Shown: positions 1 through 9,092, counted from the first letter of the stretch. The stretch: 64,000 bases of DNA from JACKDW01 sp964621785 (GCA_964621785.1 CAZUPD010000030.1:1-64000), one strand, 5' to 3'. Program-made: numbers and translations. The notes: a model not told the origin generated them from the sequence alone.

Positions 1-2250
1 CCGATGTCGCCGGAAAGCATGCGCCGCGCCATCGTCGGACCGGCCGGGTTGCGCCACGTCGAGTTCACCCCAGAAGACGTCATCGATGCGTTGGTCGACG
101 AGGGGATCCGCGGCAGTCTGCCGCTGTTGCAGTTCGCACTCGCGGAGCTGTGGGAGGTCCGGGATGTCGACAAACGCATCATCACGCGCCAGGCACTCGA
201 GCAGATAGGCGGCGTCACCGGGGCGCTTGCCCGCCACGCCGACGACATGCTCGCGCGCCTGTTGCCGACCCAACGCGTGGCCGCCAAACGCCTGTTGATG
301 CGACTGGTCACCATCGAGGAGACCCGTGCCAGTCTGTTTGAAGACGAGTTGATCGCCGGCGACGATGCAGCCCGCACCGCACTCGAGGCACTGGTGACCG
401 GACGCCTGGTCGTCGCCCGCGAAACCGATGAGGGTACAATTTACGAGATCGCCCACGAAGCCCTGATCCGCGGGTGGAAGACCCTGCAAACCTGGCTCGA
501 CGAGGAACGTGAAAATCGCGAGATCCGCAGACGCTTGGAAATCGCCGCCCGCGACTGGGATCGTCTGCAACGCAGCTCGGAGGTCCTGTGGTCACTGCAA
601 CAGCTGCAAGAGGCAAGCGGGCTCGACGACGCCAGCCTAGCCCCGCGCGAGCGAGACTTTGTCGCCGCCTCGTGGTCGCGCCACCGCAAACACCTATGGC
701 GGCGACGCGTCGCGTTGTTGTCGGTACCGGTATTAGCGATCTTGACCTACGCCGGCATTCAACTGCAGGCAAAGTTCGCACTCGAGCGCAAGATCGATGA
801 GCATGTTGCCAGTGCTGCCGAACAACTGAAGGCCGGCCAAGAACAGTTTGAGGCCCAGGGAATCTTGCAGCAGCAAGCTTTTTCAAAGTACGACGCCAAG
901 CAGGGCACCGAAGCGGACGCGCTGTGGCGAAAGTCGCTGGCGATGAGTTCCGGTATCCACACCACGTACAAACGCGCCGCCCAAGAACTCGAAACAGCCC
1001 TGCGCCTCAACCCCGATCGCGACGATGCTGCCGACGACCTCGCACAGGTTTTGTTGGCCCGCGCCCGCTTCTACGACCGACATTTCGAATCGTCGCAGCG
1101 CGATGAAATGCTCGAGCGACTGCGGCTGTATGACCGCGACGAGACCCGTATCTCCGAATGGTTTGCCCCCGCACACATCTCGTTGTCGACCTCGGTCGAC
1201 ACCTCCGTCGTGCTGCGAACCTACAAACGCAACCCCGAGGGCTACATGATTCTGGGCGAGCCTCGCGAGCTCGGCACGGCTCCGATCACCGACCTTGAAG
1301 TCCCACCGGGGAGTTACCGATTGACTGTGACGTCACCGGGTCATGTCACGGTCAACTACCCCATTTTTGTCCGCCGCGGTCAGCAATACGACCTTGAGCT
1401 CGAGGTGCCGAAGGCCTCCGAGGTCCCCGAGGGTTATGTGTATATCCCACAAGGTCGATCGTTTTACGGCTGCCCTGGGGAGGAAAATATGCGGGTCAAC
1501 TTCCACCACGCGTTTCCGGCCCACGAAGTGGAAACACAGGCCTATCTCATCGGCCGCTATGAAGTGACCTACGCGCAGTGGATCGAGTTCCTCGACGCCC
1601 AGCCCATCGACAAGCAAAGCGAGTTTTTGCCGACCAACCCCGGCGATCCGTACCGTCCAGGCACCAAGCTCACGCGTCTCGAATCGGGGCAATGGCAGCT
1701 CACGATGACGACGGATGGTCGGACGATCGTCGCCAAGGCCGGGGAGACCTTCGCCTATCCCAGGCGTCCGGACGATCGCCAAGACTGGCTGCGGATCCCG
1801 ATCACCGGGATTGACGAAATCATGTCCGAAGCGTTTTTGAGCTGGCTCGACACCAGTCAAAAACTTGTAGGTGCAAGAATGTGTAGCGAACTGGAATGGG
1901 AACGGGCTGCACGTGGGGCCGACGCGCGGCTGTTTCCCACGGGCGACGATCTGCGTCCTGGTGAGGCCAATATCGACCGTACCCACAACCAGACTGCCGG
2001 AGACCTCGGCGTCGATGAAGTCGGCCGCTATCCCAAATCGCGCAGCCCGATGGAGGTCGACGACCTTGCAGGCAATGCCTTCGAGTGGACCCACGGGGTT
2101 CAGGGAGACGCGAAGTACGTCGCGCGCGGAGGCGAATTTGCGATGCCCAACCCGGCCGCACGTTCGGTCAACCGAGAGCCCATGAATGCAGAGCACTCCT
2201 CGCTGCCAGGGCTGGGCCTACGTGTGTGTGCGAGCTGGAAGCCGGAGTAA
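1..2250 (+). CDS. nSTAND-type ATPase C-terminus fused to PEGA-like and FGE/SUMF1-like domains (5' partial)
   Basis: The reading frame is open from the first base, so the N-terminus (probably a kinase and/or NTPase core) lies outside the window. The first ~230 residues resemble the helical C-terminal part of nSTAND1-type ATPases (short motifs PLLQFALAELW and IAHEALIRGW). A single membrane segment follows an Arg-rich stretch near residue 235. A short PEGA-like beta domain (APITDLEVPPGSYRL) sits near residue 430, and the last ~270 residues are a formylglycine-generating-enzyme/SUMF1-like domain (YEVTYAQW, ELEWERAARG, DLAGNAFEWT, GLRVC). Myxobacteria often fuse such domains to Ser/Thr kinases as extracytoplasmic sensors. 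True FGE catalytic cysteines are not obvious, so a binding or sensory role is more likely than sulfatase maturation (inference). Confidence 0.85.
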   Translation, partial: PMSPESMRRAIVGPAGLRHVEFTPEDVIDALVDEGIRGSLPLLQFALAELWEVRDVDKRIITRQALEQIGGVTGALARHADDMLARLLPTQRVAAKRLLMRLVTIEETRASLFEDELIAGDDAARTALEALVTGRLVVARETDEGTIYEIAHEALIRGWKTLQTWLDEERENREIRRRLEIAARDWDRLQRSSEVLWSLQQLQEASGLDDASLAPRERDFVAASWSRHRKHLWRRRVALLSVPVLAILTYAGIQLQAKFALERKIDEHVASAAEQLKAGQEQFEAQGILQQQAFSKYDAKQGTEADALWRKSLAMSSGIHTTYKRAAQELETALRLNPDRDDAADDLAQVLLARARFYDRHFESSQRDEMLERLRLYDRDETRISEWFAPAHISLSTSVDTSVVLRTYKRNPEGYMILGEPRELGTAPITDLEVPPGSYRLTVTSPGHVTVNYPIFVRRGQQYDLELEVPKASEVPEGYVYIPQGRSFYGCPGEENMRVNFHHAFPAHEVETQAYLIGRYEVTYAQWIEFLDAQPIDKQSEFLPTNPGDPYRPGTKLTRLESGQWQLTMTTDGRTIVAKAGETFAYPRRPDDRQDWLRIPITGIDEIMSEAFLSWLDTSQKLVGARMCSELEWERAARGADARLFPTGDDLRPGEANIDRTHNQTAGDLGVDEVGRYPKSRSPMEVDDLAGNAFEWTHGVQGDAKYVARGGEFAMPNPAARSVNREPMNAEHSSLPGLGLRVCASWKPE

Positions 2251-2354
2251 CACTGTACACGGGAAGGTACGCAACTCTGGCATTCTCGCATCGAGGGTCG
2301 TGCAACTTTCGCATCGTGCCTGAGGAAAGTTGTAAAAATCACCCCTAAAACAGG

Positions 2355-2371
2355 TTGGCACGATTCCTGTA
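2355..2371 (+). promoter_or_regulatory. sigma-54 (-24/-12) promoter-like element
   Basis: TTGGCACGATTCCTGTA matches the -24/-12 consensus YTGGCACGRNNNTTGCW at 15 of 17 positions, with correct GG to TG spacing. It lies 12 bp before the ATG of the ADYC gene, so transcription would start almost at the start codon. No Shine-Dalgarno sequence is visible in the gap. The match is seen; its function is inferred. Confidence 0.5.
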
Positions 2372-2383
2372 CAAAATACGGGC

Positions 2384-3535
2384 ATGCGTGTTCAACCCGG
2401 TATTGTCGCCCTATCCTGCCTGCTTGCCGCGAGTTGCTACAGTGGCGCTGCTGACGACGTAAGCGCGCCTGTTTACCGCTCCCTCAACGGTAACGATATT
2501 GAGATCAACGGGCCGCTTGCGAACGGCGGGTTTCTACAGGGCAAGTTCTTACAGGGTACCCATCTCCAAGGCGGATTCTTGCAAGGCACCCACCTTCAGG
2601 GCGGATTTTTGCAGGGAGTGTTCCTCCAAGGCAAGTTCCTTCAAGGCAAGTTCCTTCAAGGTGGGTTCCTGCAGGGGGAAACACTTTTCGGCATGTCGCT
2701 CGTCAACGGCGAGCTGTCGGCGACACTGACCGTCGAAGGCGACGAAGTGTCTCTCGTCGGCACCGATTTCATCGGGGTCCAGCTCAACTACCAGTACTAC
2801 CGCGACGTCGATGGCGAGGTACTCACCGAGCCGATGAACGCCCGCATCGACGACGTCGTCCCGAGCGCGAATAACCCCGAGGTTCTCGAGTACTACCTCT
2901 CGGTCCAAAACAACGACACCCTCGAGTGGGTCCCCTTGTGTTCCGAAGACGTCGATGACCCCGCACCGGCTGTCGCACTCAACGGCCTGTGGAACTCCGA
3001 AACCGGAGACTACATCGACGACGAGCACACTGTCACGTTCGCCTGCCCAGACGGCGCTCTCGGCAAGTGTGTCAGCTGGGGCTACGTCCCGTGGGAGACT
3101 GCCGAGATCTGCGGAAAAGACAAGAAAAACAAAAAGAAAAACAAAAAGAAAAACAAAAAGAAAAACAAAAAGAAAAAGTTCTCGTGTGAAGAGGTCGACC
3201 TTCGAGAGTACCACCAAGCCTGCACGCGGATGGCTCGCGCCGACTACTGCGGAAACGGCATCCCCCACACAATCAACGGCACCCTCATCGATATCGGCGA
3301 CAGTCTCAAGCCACACATCCAAGACTTCGAGTCCGACTGGGAGTTCGAGGCCGAGTGGAACCCGGACGGTGCCTACTGCATCACCGACAACCTGCGCGCC
3401 CTGATGCTCGAAGAAGCGGATAACCTACCCGCCTGCTTCGCCGATATCCCACACAAAAACAACTGCGGAACGATGAAGAAAAACCGCTCGAAGATGGCGA
3501 CGCGGTTCGAACTCGCAGACGAATACCTGGATTGA
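2384..3535 (+). CDS. ADYC-domain secreted (lipo)protein with pentapeptide-like repeats
   Basis: A 383-residue exported protein. The N-terminus has a signal sequence ending in a lipobox-like LLAASC (Cys ~18). Residues ~48-98 hold about ten consecutive five-residue units ending in LQG (GGFLQG, GTHLQG, GKFLQG), which resemble pentapeptide-repeat beta-helix sequence. A beta-rich domain follows, then a lysine/asparagine tract (NKKK repeated) near residues 248-266, and the signature MARADYCGNG near 287, the hallmark of the ADYC domain common in myxobacteria. Cysteines are frequent in the C-terminal half, fitting an extracytoplasmic disulfide-bonded fold. The gene has its own sigma-54-like promoter and a strong terminator, so it is probably monocistronic. 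The molecular role of ADYC proteins is unknown to me. Confidence 0.85.
   Translation: MRVQPGIVALSCLLAASCYSGAADDVSAPVYRSLNGNDIEINGPLANGGFLQGKFLQGTHLQGGFLQGTHLQGGFLQGVFLQGKFLQGKFLQGGFLQGETLFGMSLVNGELSATLTVEGDEVSLVGTDFIGVQLNYQYYRDVDGEVLTEPMNARIDDVVPSANNPEVLEYYLSVQNNDTLEWVPLCSEDVDDPAPAVALNGLWNSETGDYIDDEHTVTFACPDGALGKCVSWGYVPWETAEICGKDKKNKKKNKKKNKKKNKKKKFSCEEVDLREYHQACTRMARADYCGNGIPHTINGTLIDIGDSLKPHIQDFESDWEFEAEWNPDGAYCITDNLRALMLEEADNLPACFADIPHKNNCGTMKKNRSKMATRFELADEYLD
2531..2678 (+). repeat. 15-bp coding repeats (xxLQG pentapeptides)
   Basis: About ten 15-bp units encode GGFLQG/GKFLQG/GTHLQG in tandem. Several neighbouring units are nearly identical in DNA (caaggcaagttcctt occurs in succession), so copy number may vary between strains. 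Confidence 0.85.
3113..3179 (+). repeat. 12-bp tandem repeat encoding NKKK
   Basis: The unit aacaaaaagaaa is repeated about four times in an otherwise high-G+C gene. It gives a basic tract in the ADYC protein, and such short-period repeats are prone to slippage. Confidence 0.9.
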
Positions 3536-3543
3536 TTCACCAC

Positions 3544-3593
3544 GCAGCCCGACGCGAGCGCATCCCCCCAGCTCGCGGCGGGCTGCCGTTTTT
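3544..3593 (+). terminator. Rho-independent terminator after the ADYC gene
   Basis: A 16-bp inverted repeat (GCAGCCCGACGCGAGC at 3544-3559 with its complement at 3571-3586, one mismatch) is followed by GTTTTTG. It lies 9 bp after the stop codon and also separates this gene from the convergent glycosyltransferase gene. Confidence 0.9.
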
Positions 3594-3651
3594 GTGGAGC
3601 AGCTAGGCGGGTTCAGAAAAATTCGAGAAACCGGGAGACGACCGGGCTGCC

Positions 3652-5790
3652 TCAATCGAGAGGCACCCGCATCAACTTGTAGTGGTGATTCGCATAGACC
3701 TCGCTCACTCCCTCGCGCAGCTCCCGTGGCAGCACAGACTTGAGCCGGCGGGCGTGGGCGCCCGTTGTCAGCACCCACAGGTTGTTCACCTTGCCGTCAT
3801 TGAGTTGCTGTTGCACATACTCGTTGAGCTCGGCCCGGTTTTGTTCCTTGAGCACCCAGACGTCCGCCTTCGTAAAGAGCGTCTCGCCGCGGTAGTAAAA
3901 CCACCAGCTCAACAGGGGCTCATCGGGCCCCCGCAGTTGGTAATAGGTTCGCACAGCCGAGCGTTGTGACCATTCCTCCGAAACCGCCGGCAGGTAGTCC
4001 ATCAGCACGTAGCCCGTCGTCAGCAGCCCCGAGATCAGCATCGTCACCACCGCGACACGGGCGCGTCGCAGGCTCCACAGCAGCAGGCCGAGGCCGAACA
4101 GCAGGCCGCACCAGAGCAAGGACGTGACCTCGGGAGCGCCCTTGTTCCACATACCTGTATAGAGATAGGTCGTCAGGTGGGCCAACCATGCCGGCTGTAC
4201 CGTCGCGTCCCGCAAAATAAGTGCAAGTACAATGAGACCAAATCCGGTGCACACCCAACGCGTGCGCCGATCCTCGCCCTGCTCGTGCCGATCGTGCACG
4301 CGGTCGGCCAGCCACAACCCGATCAGAATCGCCACCGGCGGCAGACAGGGCAGCAGATAGTGGTAGTACTTGGTGATGCTGTAGGTCAGGATCCCAAAAC
4401 TGAGGACAAACCACAGCAGTGCGAGACGCCGCAGTTCCTGGGTCGGCGTCGGCTTTGCCTCGGCGTTGTCGCGGACAAAGGCACGCCGCAGGTTGCCCCA
4501 AATCGCCGCCGGCAACAGGGCCGCCCACGGGAGGCCCGCCAAACCGAGTGTACGTACATAAAACCCAAAACTACCGACCGCCTGTTCCTGTTCCCCCGAG
4601 GCAAACCGCGCGAGGTTGTTGACCACGATCAGCTCGGCAAAAAAATTCCACCCGCGGTAGACGATCATCGCGTGGTGCCAGGGAAACGAGGTCACGACAA
4701 ACAGCAGCGTCCCCAACCCGAGCATGCTGTGGCGGATGAGTCGCAGGCGCCCGCTGACAAACATGTGCCCGAGCACCAACAGCCCGATGAGTCCCGGTCC
4801 GATGAGGCCCTTGCCCATCGCCGAGACCCCGGCCGCGAGGTACATGATCCCCATCCAAGCCTGGGAGCGCCGGCGAAATCGCAAACTGAGAAGCAGACAC
4901 AGGGCGCTGACACCCCAGTAAAACCACATTGTCATGCCGACCTGCCACAGCGTGAACAGGTTGGGCACGCCGGGTCGCTGGGGAAACTGCGACACCCGGA
5001 TCCGCGTCACCTCGGCGAGGACGTGGTGGTGCATCACGGCGATCGGGATCGCGGCAACAACGATGAATGTACAAATAAATCCGAGATAGGCGCGATCCCA
5101 CGGGATCGTCAGTGCCCGCAGCCTCCCCAGTAATCCGCGTGCCGGTCCGTCGGTGTCGCGCGTGAGCGGTCGGCGATGCAGGTCGCGGTCGGGGCCCAAC
5201 GTCGCCAGGGCCCAGGCGCCAAAGGCCACCACCACCGGGGCGACAAAAAACATGTCGGTCAGCGCTTGGCGGGTGACAATCGCCCACTGCGGCATGGTTG
5301 ACAGCACCAGCGCTGTGGTGATCCCCGCGGTCCGGGCGTGGGCGGGCGTGGGTCGCACCAAGTGTCCCGAAGCGTCGCAGGGCGAGCGCAGACGCCAGAC
5401 GACAAACCCGGCAAACGCAGCCGTCAACAGACCGGTGAGCAACGAGGGCAACCGCAGGGCGAGCTCGGGCCACAGCGGCTGCACCATCTCGTCAGCCGCC
5501 GCACCAGTGCCGACACCAAACAACTTCATGCTGGCCGCCATCAGCCAAAACGGAAGTGCAGGTTTGGACCAAAACGTAGTCTCGGCGCGCCCGTCGGGGC
5601 CGGTGCCCGGCTGCCACCACAGGTCGAGAGGATCGTGGCGCACAAGGATCTGTCGCGCAACTTCCCCGTAGTGGGTCTCCCACGGATCCCACGGACCGCA
5701 GGCGGCGATCGAGACCGAATAGACGGCGACCACAATCGCCGCGAGCACAGCGATCACAAGCCAACTCGGAAGCTGCGTCAGCCGGGACAT
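3652..5790 (-). CDS. Family-39-type (ArnT/PMT-like) membrane glycosyltransferase
   Basis: About 712 residues with at least ten hydrophobic segments. The first luminal loop contains the acidic signature WETHYGEVARQIL, followed by KPALPFWLMA, the arrangement seen in ArnT/PMT-type GT39 enzymes, which move sugars from polyprenyl-phosphate carriers to lipid A or proteins on the outer face of the inner membrane. The C-terminal part is a soluble domain of ~150 residues. The ATG at 5790 is chosen because it directly precedes the first membrane segment (LPSWLVIAVLAAIVV); a TTG at 5841 is possible. It converges with the ADYC gene and has no operon partners, so the acceptor cannot be deduced. Confidence 0.85.
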   Translation of the reverse strand: MSRLTQLPSWLVIAVLAAIVVAVYSVSIAACGPWDPWETHYGEVARQILVRHDPLDLWWQPGTGPDGRAETTFWSKPALPFWLMAASMKLFGVGTGAAADEMVQPLWPELALRLPSLLTGLLTAAFAGFVVWRLRSPCDASGHLVRPTPAHARTAGITTALVLSTMPQWAIVTRQALTDMFFVAPVVVAFGAWALATLGPDRDLHRRPLTRDTDGPARGLLGRLRALTIPWDRAYLGFICTFIVVAAIPIAVMHHHVLAEVTRIRVSQFPQRPGVPNLFTLWQVGMTMWFYWGVSALCLLLSLRFRRRSQAWMGIMYLAAGVSAMGKGLIGPGLIGLLVLGHMFVSGRLRLIRHSMLGLGTLLFVVTSFPWHHAMIVYRGWNFFAELIVVNNLARFASGEQEQAVGSFGFYVRTLGLAGLPWAALLPAAIWGNLRRAFVRDNAEAKPTPTQELRRLALLWFVLSFGILTYSITKYYHYLLPCLPPVAILIGLWLADRVHDRHEQGEDRRTRWVCTGFGLIVLALILRDATVQPAWLAHLTTYLYTGMWNKGAPEVTSLLWCGLLFGLGLLLWSLRRARVAVVTMLISGLLTTGYVLMDYLPAVSEEWSQRSAVRTYYQLRGPDEPLLSWWFYYRGETLFTKADVWVLKEQNRAELNEYVQQQLNDGKVNNLWVLTTGAHARRLKSVLPRELREGVSEVYANHHYKLMRVPLD

Positions 5791-6056
5791 CACACGCGCA
5801 CGCACGCAGCGAGAAGTACCGTAGCCCGGACTTCTCACCAAGTTTCAAGGAGCGAGGAAACGTGCGTTGGCGAGTGAGCGCACAGCACGTTGAAGGGGTC
5901 AAAAGTTGGCCGAGGACATACCGATCCAGTGAACCGCGGGGAAGTCACCTCGGGGTCTGCCAGATCGGCCGGTTGCCTTTTGCCGGGTCGCGACCGCATC
6001 CACGCAAATCGGAACCGAAGATCGGTCCGGTCGGTGATCCGTTGTAGCCTCTCCGG

Positions 6057-7457
6057 GTGCAGTGGACAGCGACAGTGCGATGGTTTGGAGTCTGGCTCGT
6101 ACTCGCGGCCTGCCGAGGCGAGCCCAAACCCAAAACTGTGCCGGCGAACCCCCAGCCCCAAACCTCCGCCCCCGCACCGAAGTCGGGGGTCGATGACGAG
6201 GCCCATCGCGTCGTGTTCGCCGACCGGATCGCCTACAGCTACGTCCTGCTACTCGGCGAGGAGGTGCGGGAAATGTCTGCGCCGACCAAAGACCAGCTGC
6301 GGGAACTGGTACGCCGGGCGTTTCCCGGACGCGAGCACGACGAAGAGGTCCAGCTGCTGCTCGGACTCATCGAAGCGGAGCAACCGGACGAAGGTGGGCC
6401 GATCCTGAACGCACCGGAACTCCCCCCAAAGCCGGGTTCGGAGGAGGCCGAATCCACACAACCCGGTGCACCGGACGGGACATCCGACCGAGCCAAAGGC
6501 GAGGGCGAACCAGCGGATGCCCCTTCTACAGATCAAGTCGGCGAGGCGGTTGCACAGGCCCAAGCAGCGATCGCTGGCGACGAAATAGATGTAGAAGCAC
6601 GGGAGTCGCTCCGCCGCAAACGTCGACTCACCGACCTCCTCGGACTCGATGTCGAACTCCATCCGCTCCACCCCAAAGACGCCAAGGATGCGATCGTCGA
6701 TCTCGAGATTCTGCGCGAGCCGATCCTCGCCCGCGACCTCAGCCCCGAACAGCTCGCGTCGCTCGAGCGCCGGACCTGGGCCCTGGTCGTGCGGGCCCGC
6801 TACCGCAACCAACACGGCGTCCGCGGGTTGCGGTTGTTGCAGACGATCGTCCGTCTGTTGGCCGAACAACAAAACGCCCTGATCCACGATCCAGACACCC
6901 GCGAAACCGTCACCCGCGAGACGTTTACCCGCACCCGTCTGCAGACCAAGCTCGGCAACGTCGCCGACCAGATCCCCGTAGTCCCATTTCAAGATCCTGC
7001 ACATACAATCGCTGGTAAACCTGCTGTCCGACTCGCCACCCGCGGGATGCGACGGTTCGGCAGCGTCGACATCGAACTCGCCGGACTGCCCGCCGATCCC
7101 CAGGTCCTGCAACAGGCGACCCACTTCGTCTACGGAGTGGCATTCAACCTGATCAAGTTAGGCGTCTACGACCGTTCGGGCTACGCAGCCGAGCTGCCAG
7201 AGGCGATCCACATCCACTACAAAGACTGCGCCCAGGCCTATGCGAGCCGCGACGAGAAACTGCCGCGGTGCGCCGACTGTCCCGAGGAGGTGCGGGTGCA
7301 CCTGGTGGAACGACCACCTGAACAGCACGATACACAGGGACATGTGGTCGCAAGAGTAGTAGCGCCGCGACACGTCAGCGACGCACCAGACTACGATCAA
7401 ACCCAGTGGGTCCGCGAGGCGCTCGCGCGGGTGCTGGGGCCCCATGAGCCCGGCTGA
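6057..7457 (+). CDS. Hypothetical lipoprotein
   Basis: A 466-residue protein with a GTG start and a lipobox near residue 19 (LVLAAC). A Pro/Ala/Thr-rich linker follows. Residues ~55-110 are helical (EEVREMS, LRELVRRAFPGREHDEEVQ), then there is a long acidic disordered stretch (~115-165). The globular C-terminal half contains a cluster CAQAY...CADCPEEV near 400-415. I recognise no family. A separate transcription unit is likely, since the neighbour upstream is divergent. Lipidation is predicted only from the lipobox. Confidence 0.75.
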   Translation: MQWTATVRWFGVWLVLAACRGEPKPKTVPANPQPQTSAPAPKSGVDDEAHRVVFADRIAYSYVLLLGEEVREMSAPTKDQLRELVRRAFPGREHDEEVQLLLGLIEAEQPDEGGPILNAPELPPKPGSEEAESTQPGAPDGTSDRAKGEGEPADAPSTDQVGEAVAQAQAAIAGDEIDVEARESLRRKRRLTDLLGLDVELHPLHPKDAKDAIVDLEILREPILARDLSPEQLASLERRTWALVVRARYRNQHGVRGLRLLQTIVRLLAEQQNALIHDPDTRETVTRETFTRTRLQTKLGNVADQIPVVPFQDPAHTIAGKPAVRLATRGMRRFGSVDIELAGLPADPQVLQQATHFVYGVAFNLIKLGVYDRSGYAAELPEAIHIHYKDCAQAYASRDEKLPRCADCPEEVRVHLVERPPEQHDTQGHVVARVVAPRHVSDAPDYDQTQWVREALARVLGPHEPG

Positions 7458-7784
7458 GTTCTAGTCGCGTATGGAGGCATGGGGTACAGTTTGCAGATCG
7501 CACGACTGATTCGTCGCGGCCTGCCACAGGCAACTTTGAAATTGTCTGTGAGTGGCCAACAAGCAGACGCTGAGATTTCGCCAAACGGGGACATCTCAAT
7601 CTCTACCGGTGTCCCACGACAGAATCCTGGCGAGGCCCTCAAACCGCGAGAGCCCAAGCACGGACCTCAACGGTCAGTCGCGGCCCGGACCCTTTGCCTG
7701 GCGAGTAAACAACTCCGCGATTTTTAAAACCCGACCGATGTTCCGGCGACAGAAACGATCCGCGACCTGCTACTCTCCGCCGCC
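7458..7784 (+). other. Intergenic region between lipoprotein and glutaredoxin-like genes
   Basis: No convincing gene. An 82-codon frame (7479-7727) has no family resemblance, no good ribosome site and a composition unlike its neighbours. The last 66 bases belong to a dispersed intergenic repeat also found at 34263-34326. Confidence 0.5.
7665..7730 (-). repeat. Dispersed intergenic repeat, copy 1
   Basis: Read on the + strand it runs from CCTCAACGGTC through GTCGCGGCCC, GACCCTTT and CTCCGCGAT to TTTAAAA. The sequence at 34263-34326 aligns over the whole length at roughly 70% identity. A partial copy of the AT-rich end occurs at 37310-37323. Confidence 0.6.
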
Positions 7785-8171
7785 ATGAGTCCCCGTCCTA
7801 TCCTCTCTGAAGATGCTCGTACCCCTGAAGTCGCCCGGTTTACTGCCAACTTCCATGGCGACGTCATTGCCGAAATCACCCAAGCTATCGCCCAGCAGCC
7901 GGTTGTCGTCGTTGGCATGGCTCAAAACCCCTTCGTTAAAAAGGCTCGCAAAGCGCTTCAAGCCGCTGGGATCGACTTTCACTACTTGGAGTACGGGAGC
8001 TACTTTAAAGGTTGGCGGCGTCGACTGGCCATCAAGATGTGGAGCGGGTGGCCGACCTTTCCCCAGGTATATGTCCGCGGCACCTTGGTCGGTGGATTTG
8101 ACGATGTCGAACGTGCCCTTGGCGATGGGTCGTTGCGCGAACTTTTGGAACGACACGACAGCGCGGCCTAG
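7785..8171 (+). CDS. Glutaredoxin-like protein lacking the catalytic cysteine
   Basis: 128 residues with a glutaredoxin fold: beta strand VVVVG, helix KKARKALQAAG, then the conserved cis-proline/GSH region GWPTFPQVYV and GTLVGGFDDV. The active-site position that reads QCGFS in the genuine monothiol glutaredoxin of this window (22384-22704) reads QNPFV here (Asn48 in place of Cys), and the protein contains no cysteine at all. It cannot do thiol redox chemistry; glutathione or Fe-S cofactor binding, or a structural role, remains possible. Similar cysteine-less 'NPxV' glutaredoxin-like proteins exist in other proteobacterial-type genomes as far as I recall. The gene converges with the lipoprotein gene that follows. 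Confidence 0.85.
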   Translation: MSPRPILSEDARTPEVARFTANFHGDVIAEITQAIAQQPVVVVGMAQNPFVKKARKALQAAGIDFHYLEYGSYFKGWRRRLAIKMWSGWPTFPQVYVRGTLVGGFDDVERALGDGSLRELLERHDSAA

Positions 8172-8179
8172 CCCGCTTC

Positions 8180-8220
8180 GCAGCTCTGCACATATTGGTG
8201 CACATACAAATTAGAGCTGC
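8180..8220. terminator. Inverted repeat between convergent genes
   Basis: GCAGCTCT (8180-8187) and AGAGCTGC (8213-8220) are perfect complements around a 25-base loop. The loop contains the repeated word TGCACATA and one TGYANNTRCA palindrome (8199-8208). There is no U-tract, so termination is only a possibility. Confidence 0.4.
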
Positions 8221-8231
8221 GTCGGATCCTC

Positions 8232-9092
8232 TCAATAACCGCAGGGGACCCAGCGAAACGTTCCTTCACGCACGATCACGGCCTCGGCGGCATCTGTCCC
8301 GGAGTACACAAGTGCATCGTGTCCAAGTTGCATCCCGCGGGCGCAGGCTGTTTGTCTGTGGGCGGGTGACACCCAAATCGCCAACCCGCGCCAATCGGCC
8401 AAGAGCTGTTGGTGCCCGTCGGATGTCCAGATCCGTTGGTTTTGCTCGTCGAGCTCCCAATCATCCGCGGGTAGCAACACCGCCTTGCCTGCCCCGACCT
8501 GTAACGTCCCGGCGCGACTGGTGAACAGGACAACCCCCAGGGCCGAGTTACGGATGACGACGGCGACCGTATCCGGCTGCTGGTCACCGTCGAGATCTCC
8601 GGTTTGAATGCAGGAGGGTTTGCGTGTGCAATGCAGTTGTAGTTTTGGGTCGAGGCTTCGCAGGGCGGCCGTTACGGACTTGCGCGTTGGCGTGGGCACC
8701 GGGTGTTTCGTGTGATTGGTGGTGTCTCTCGGAGCAGGTTCGACATTCGATCCGGCAACCGTAACTCCGGACTGACCGGACTCGTGGGACTTTTGCTCGA
8801 CTGCTCCGGACTGGTCGTGCGCGACAGGGCTGATACCTGGCTGCGCGTGCTCGGCACGCTGCTCACCGACTCCCGACCTTTCGTCGACACCCGGCCGGCC
8901 TGCACCCGATTGCGCCTGTTTGTCGGAATCCTGCTCGCCCGCCTGGGAATCGCCGCCCGCATTCGCAACCTCGCCCGCAGCGTTCGGGGGTTGTGCCGAT
9001 CTCGAGGACGTGGGCGGGGCACAGGCCGCAACTGCAACGACCCACACATACCCGATCAGTTCACCAAGATTTCGCCTGCGGCTCATATGCAC
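8232..9092 (-). CDS. Hypothetical lipoprotein with long disordered linker
   Basis: About 286 residues. The N-terminal signal region ends in a lipobox-like VAVAAC near residue 24. Roughly 110 residues of low-complexity Gly/Ser/Gln/Asp-rich linker follow. The C-terminal ~140 residues form a compact domain with CTRKPSC and DLDGDQQPD, a short acidic motif like FG-GAP/EF-hand calcium loops, suggesting metal binding in a beta-propeller-like repeat (weak inference). The start overlaps a GTG followed two codons later by an ATG, and either may be used. No specific family is recognised. Confidence 0.7.
   Translation of the reverse strand: MHMSRRRNLGELIGYVWVVAVAACAPPTSSRSAQPPNAAGEVANAGGDSQAGEQDSDKQAQSGAGRPGVDERSGVGEQRAEHAQPGISPVAHDQSGAVEQKSHESGQSGVTVAGSNVEPAPRDTTNHTKHPVPTPTRKSVTAALRSLDPKLQLHCTRKPSCIQTGDLDGDQQPDTVAVVIRNSALGVVLFTSRAGTLQVGAGKAVLLPADDWELDEQNQRIWTSDGHQQLLADWRGLAIWVSPAHRQTACARGMQLGHDALVYSGTDAAEAVIVREGTFRWVPCGY

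Noticed and set aside
7479..7727. 82-codon plus-strand frame between lipoprotein and glutaredoxin-like genes
   Set aside because: No family features, poor start, and its 3' part is a dispersed intergenic repeat.
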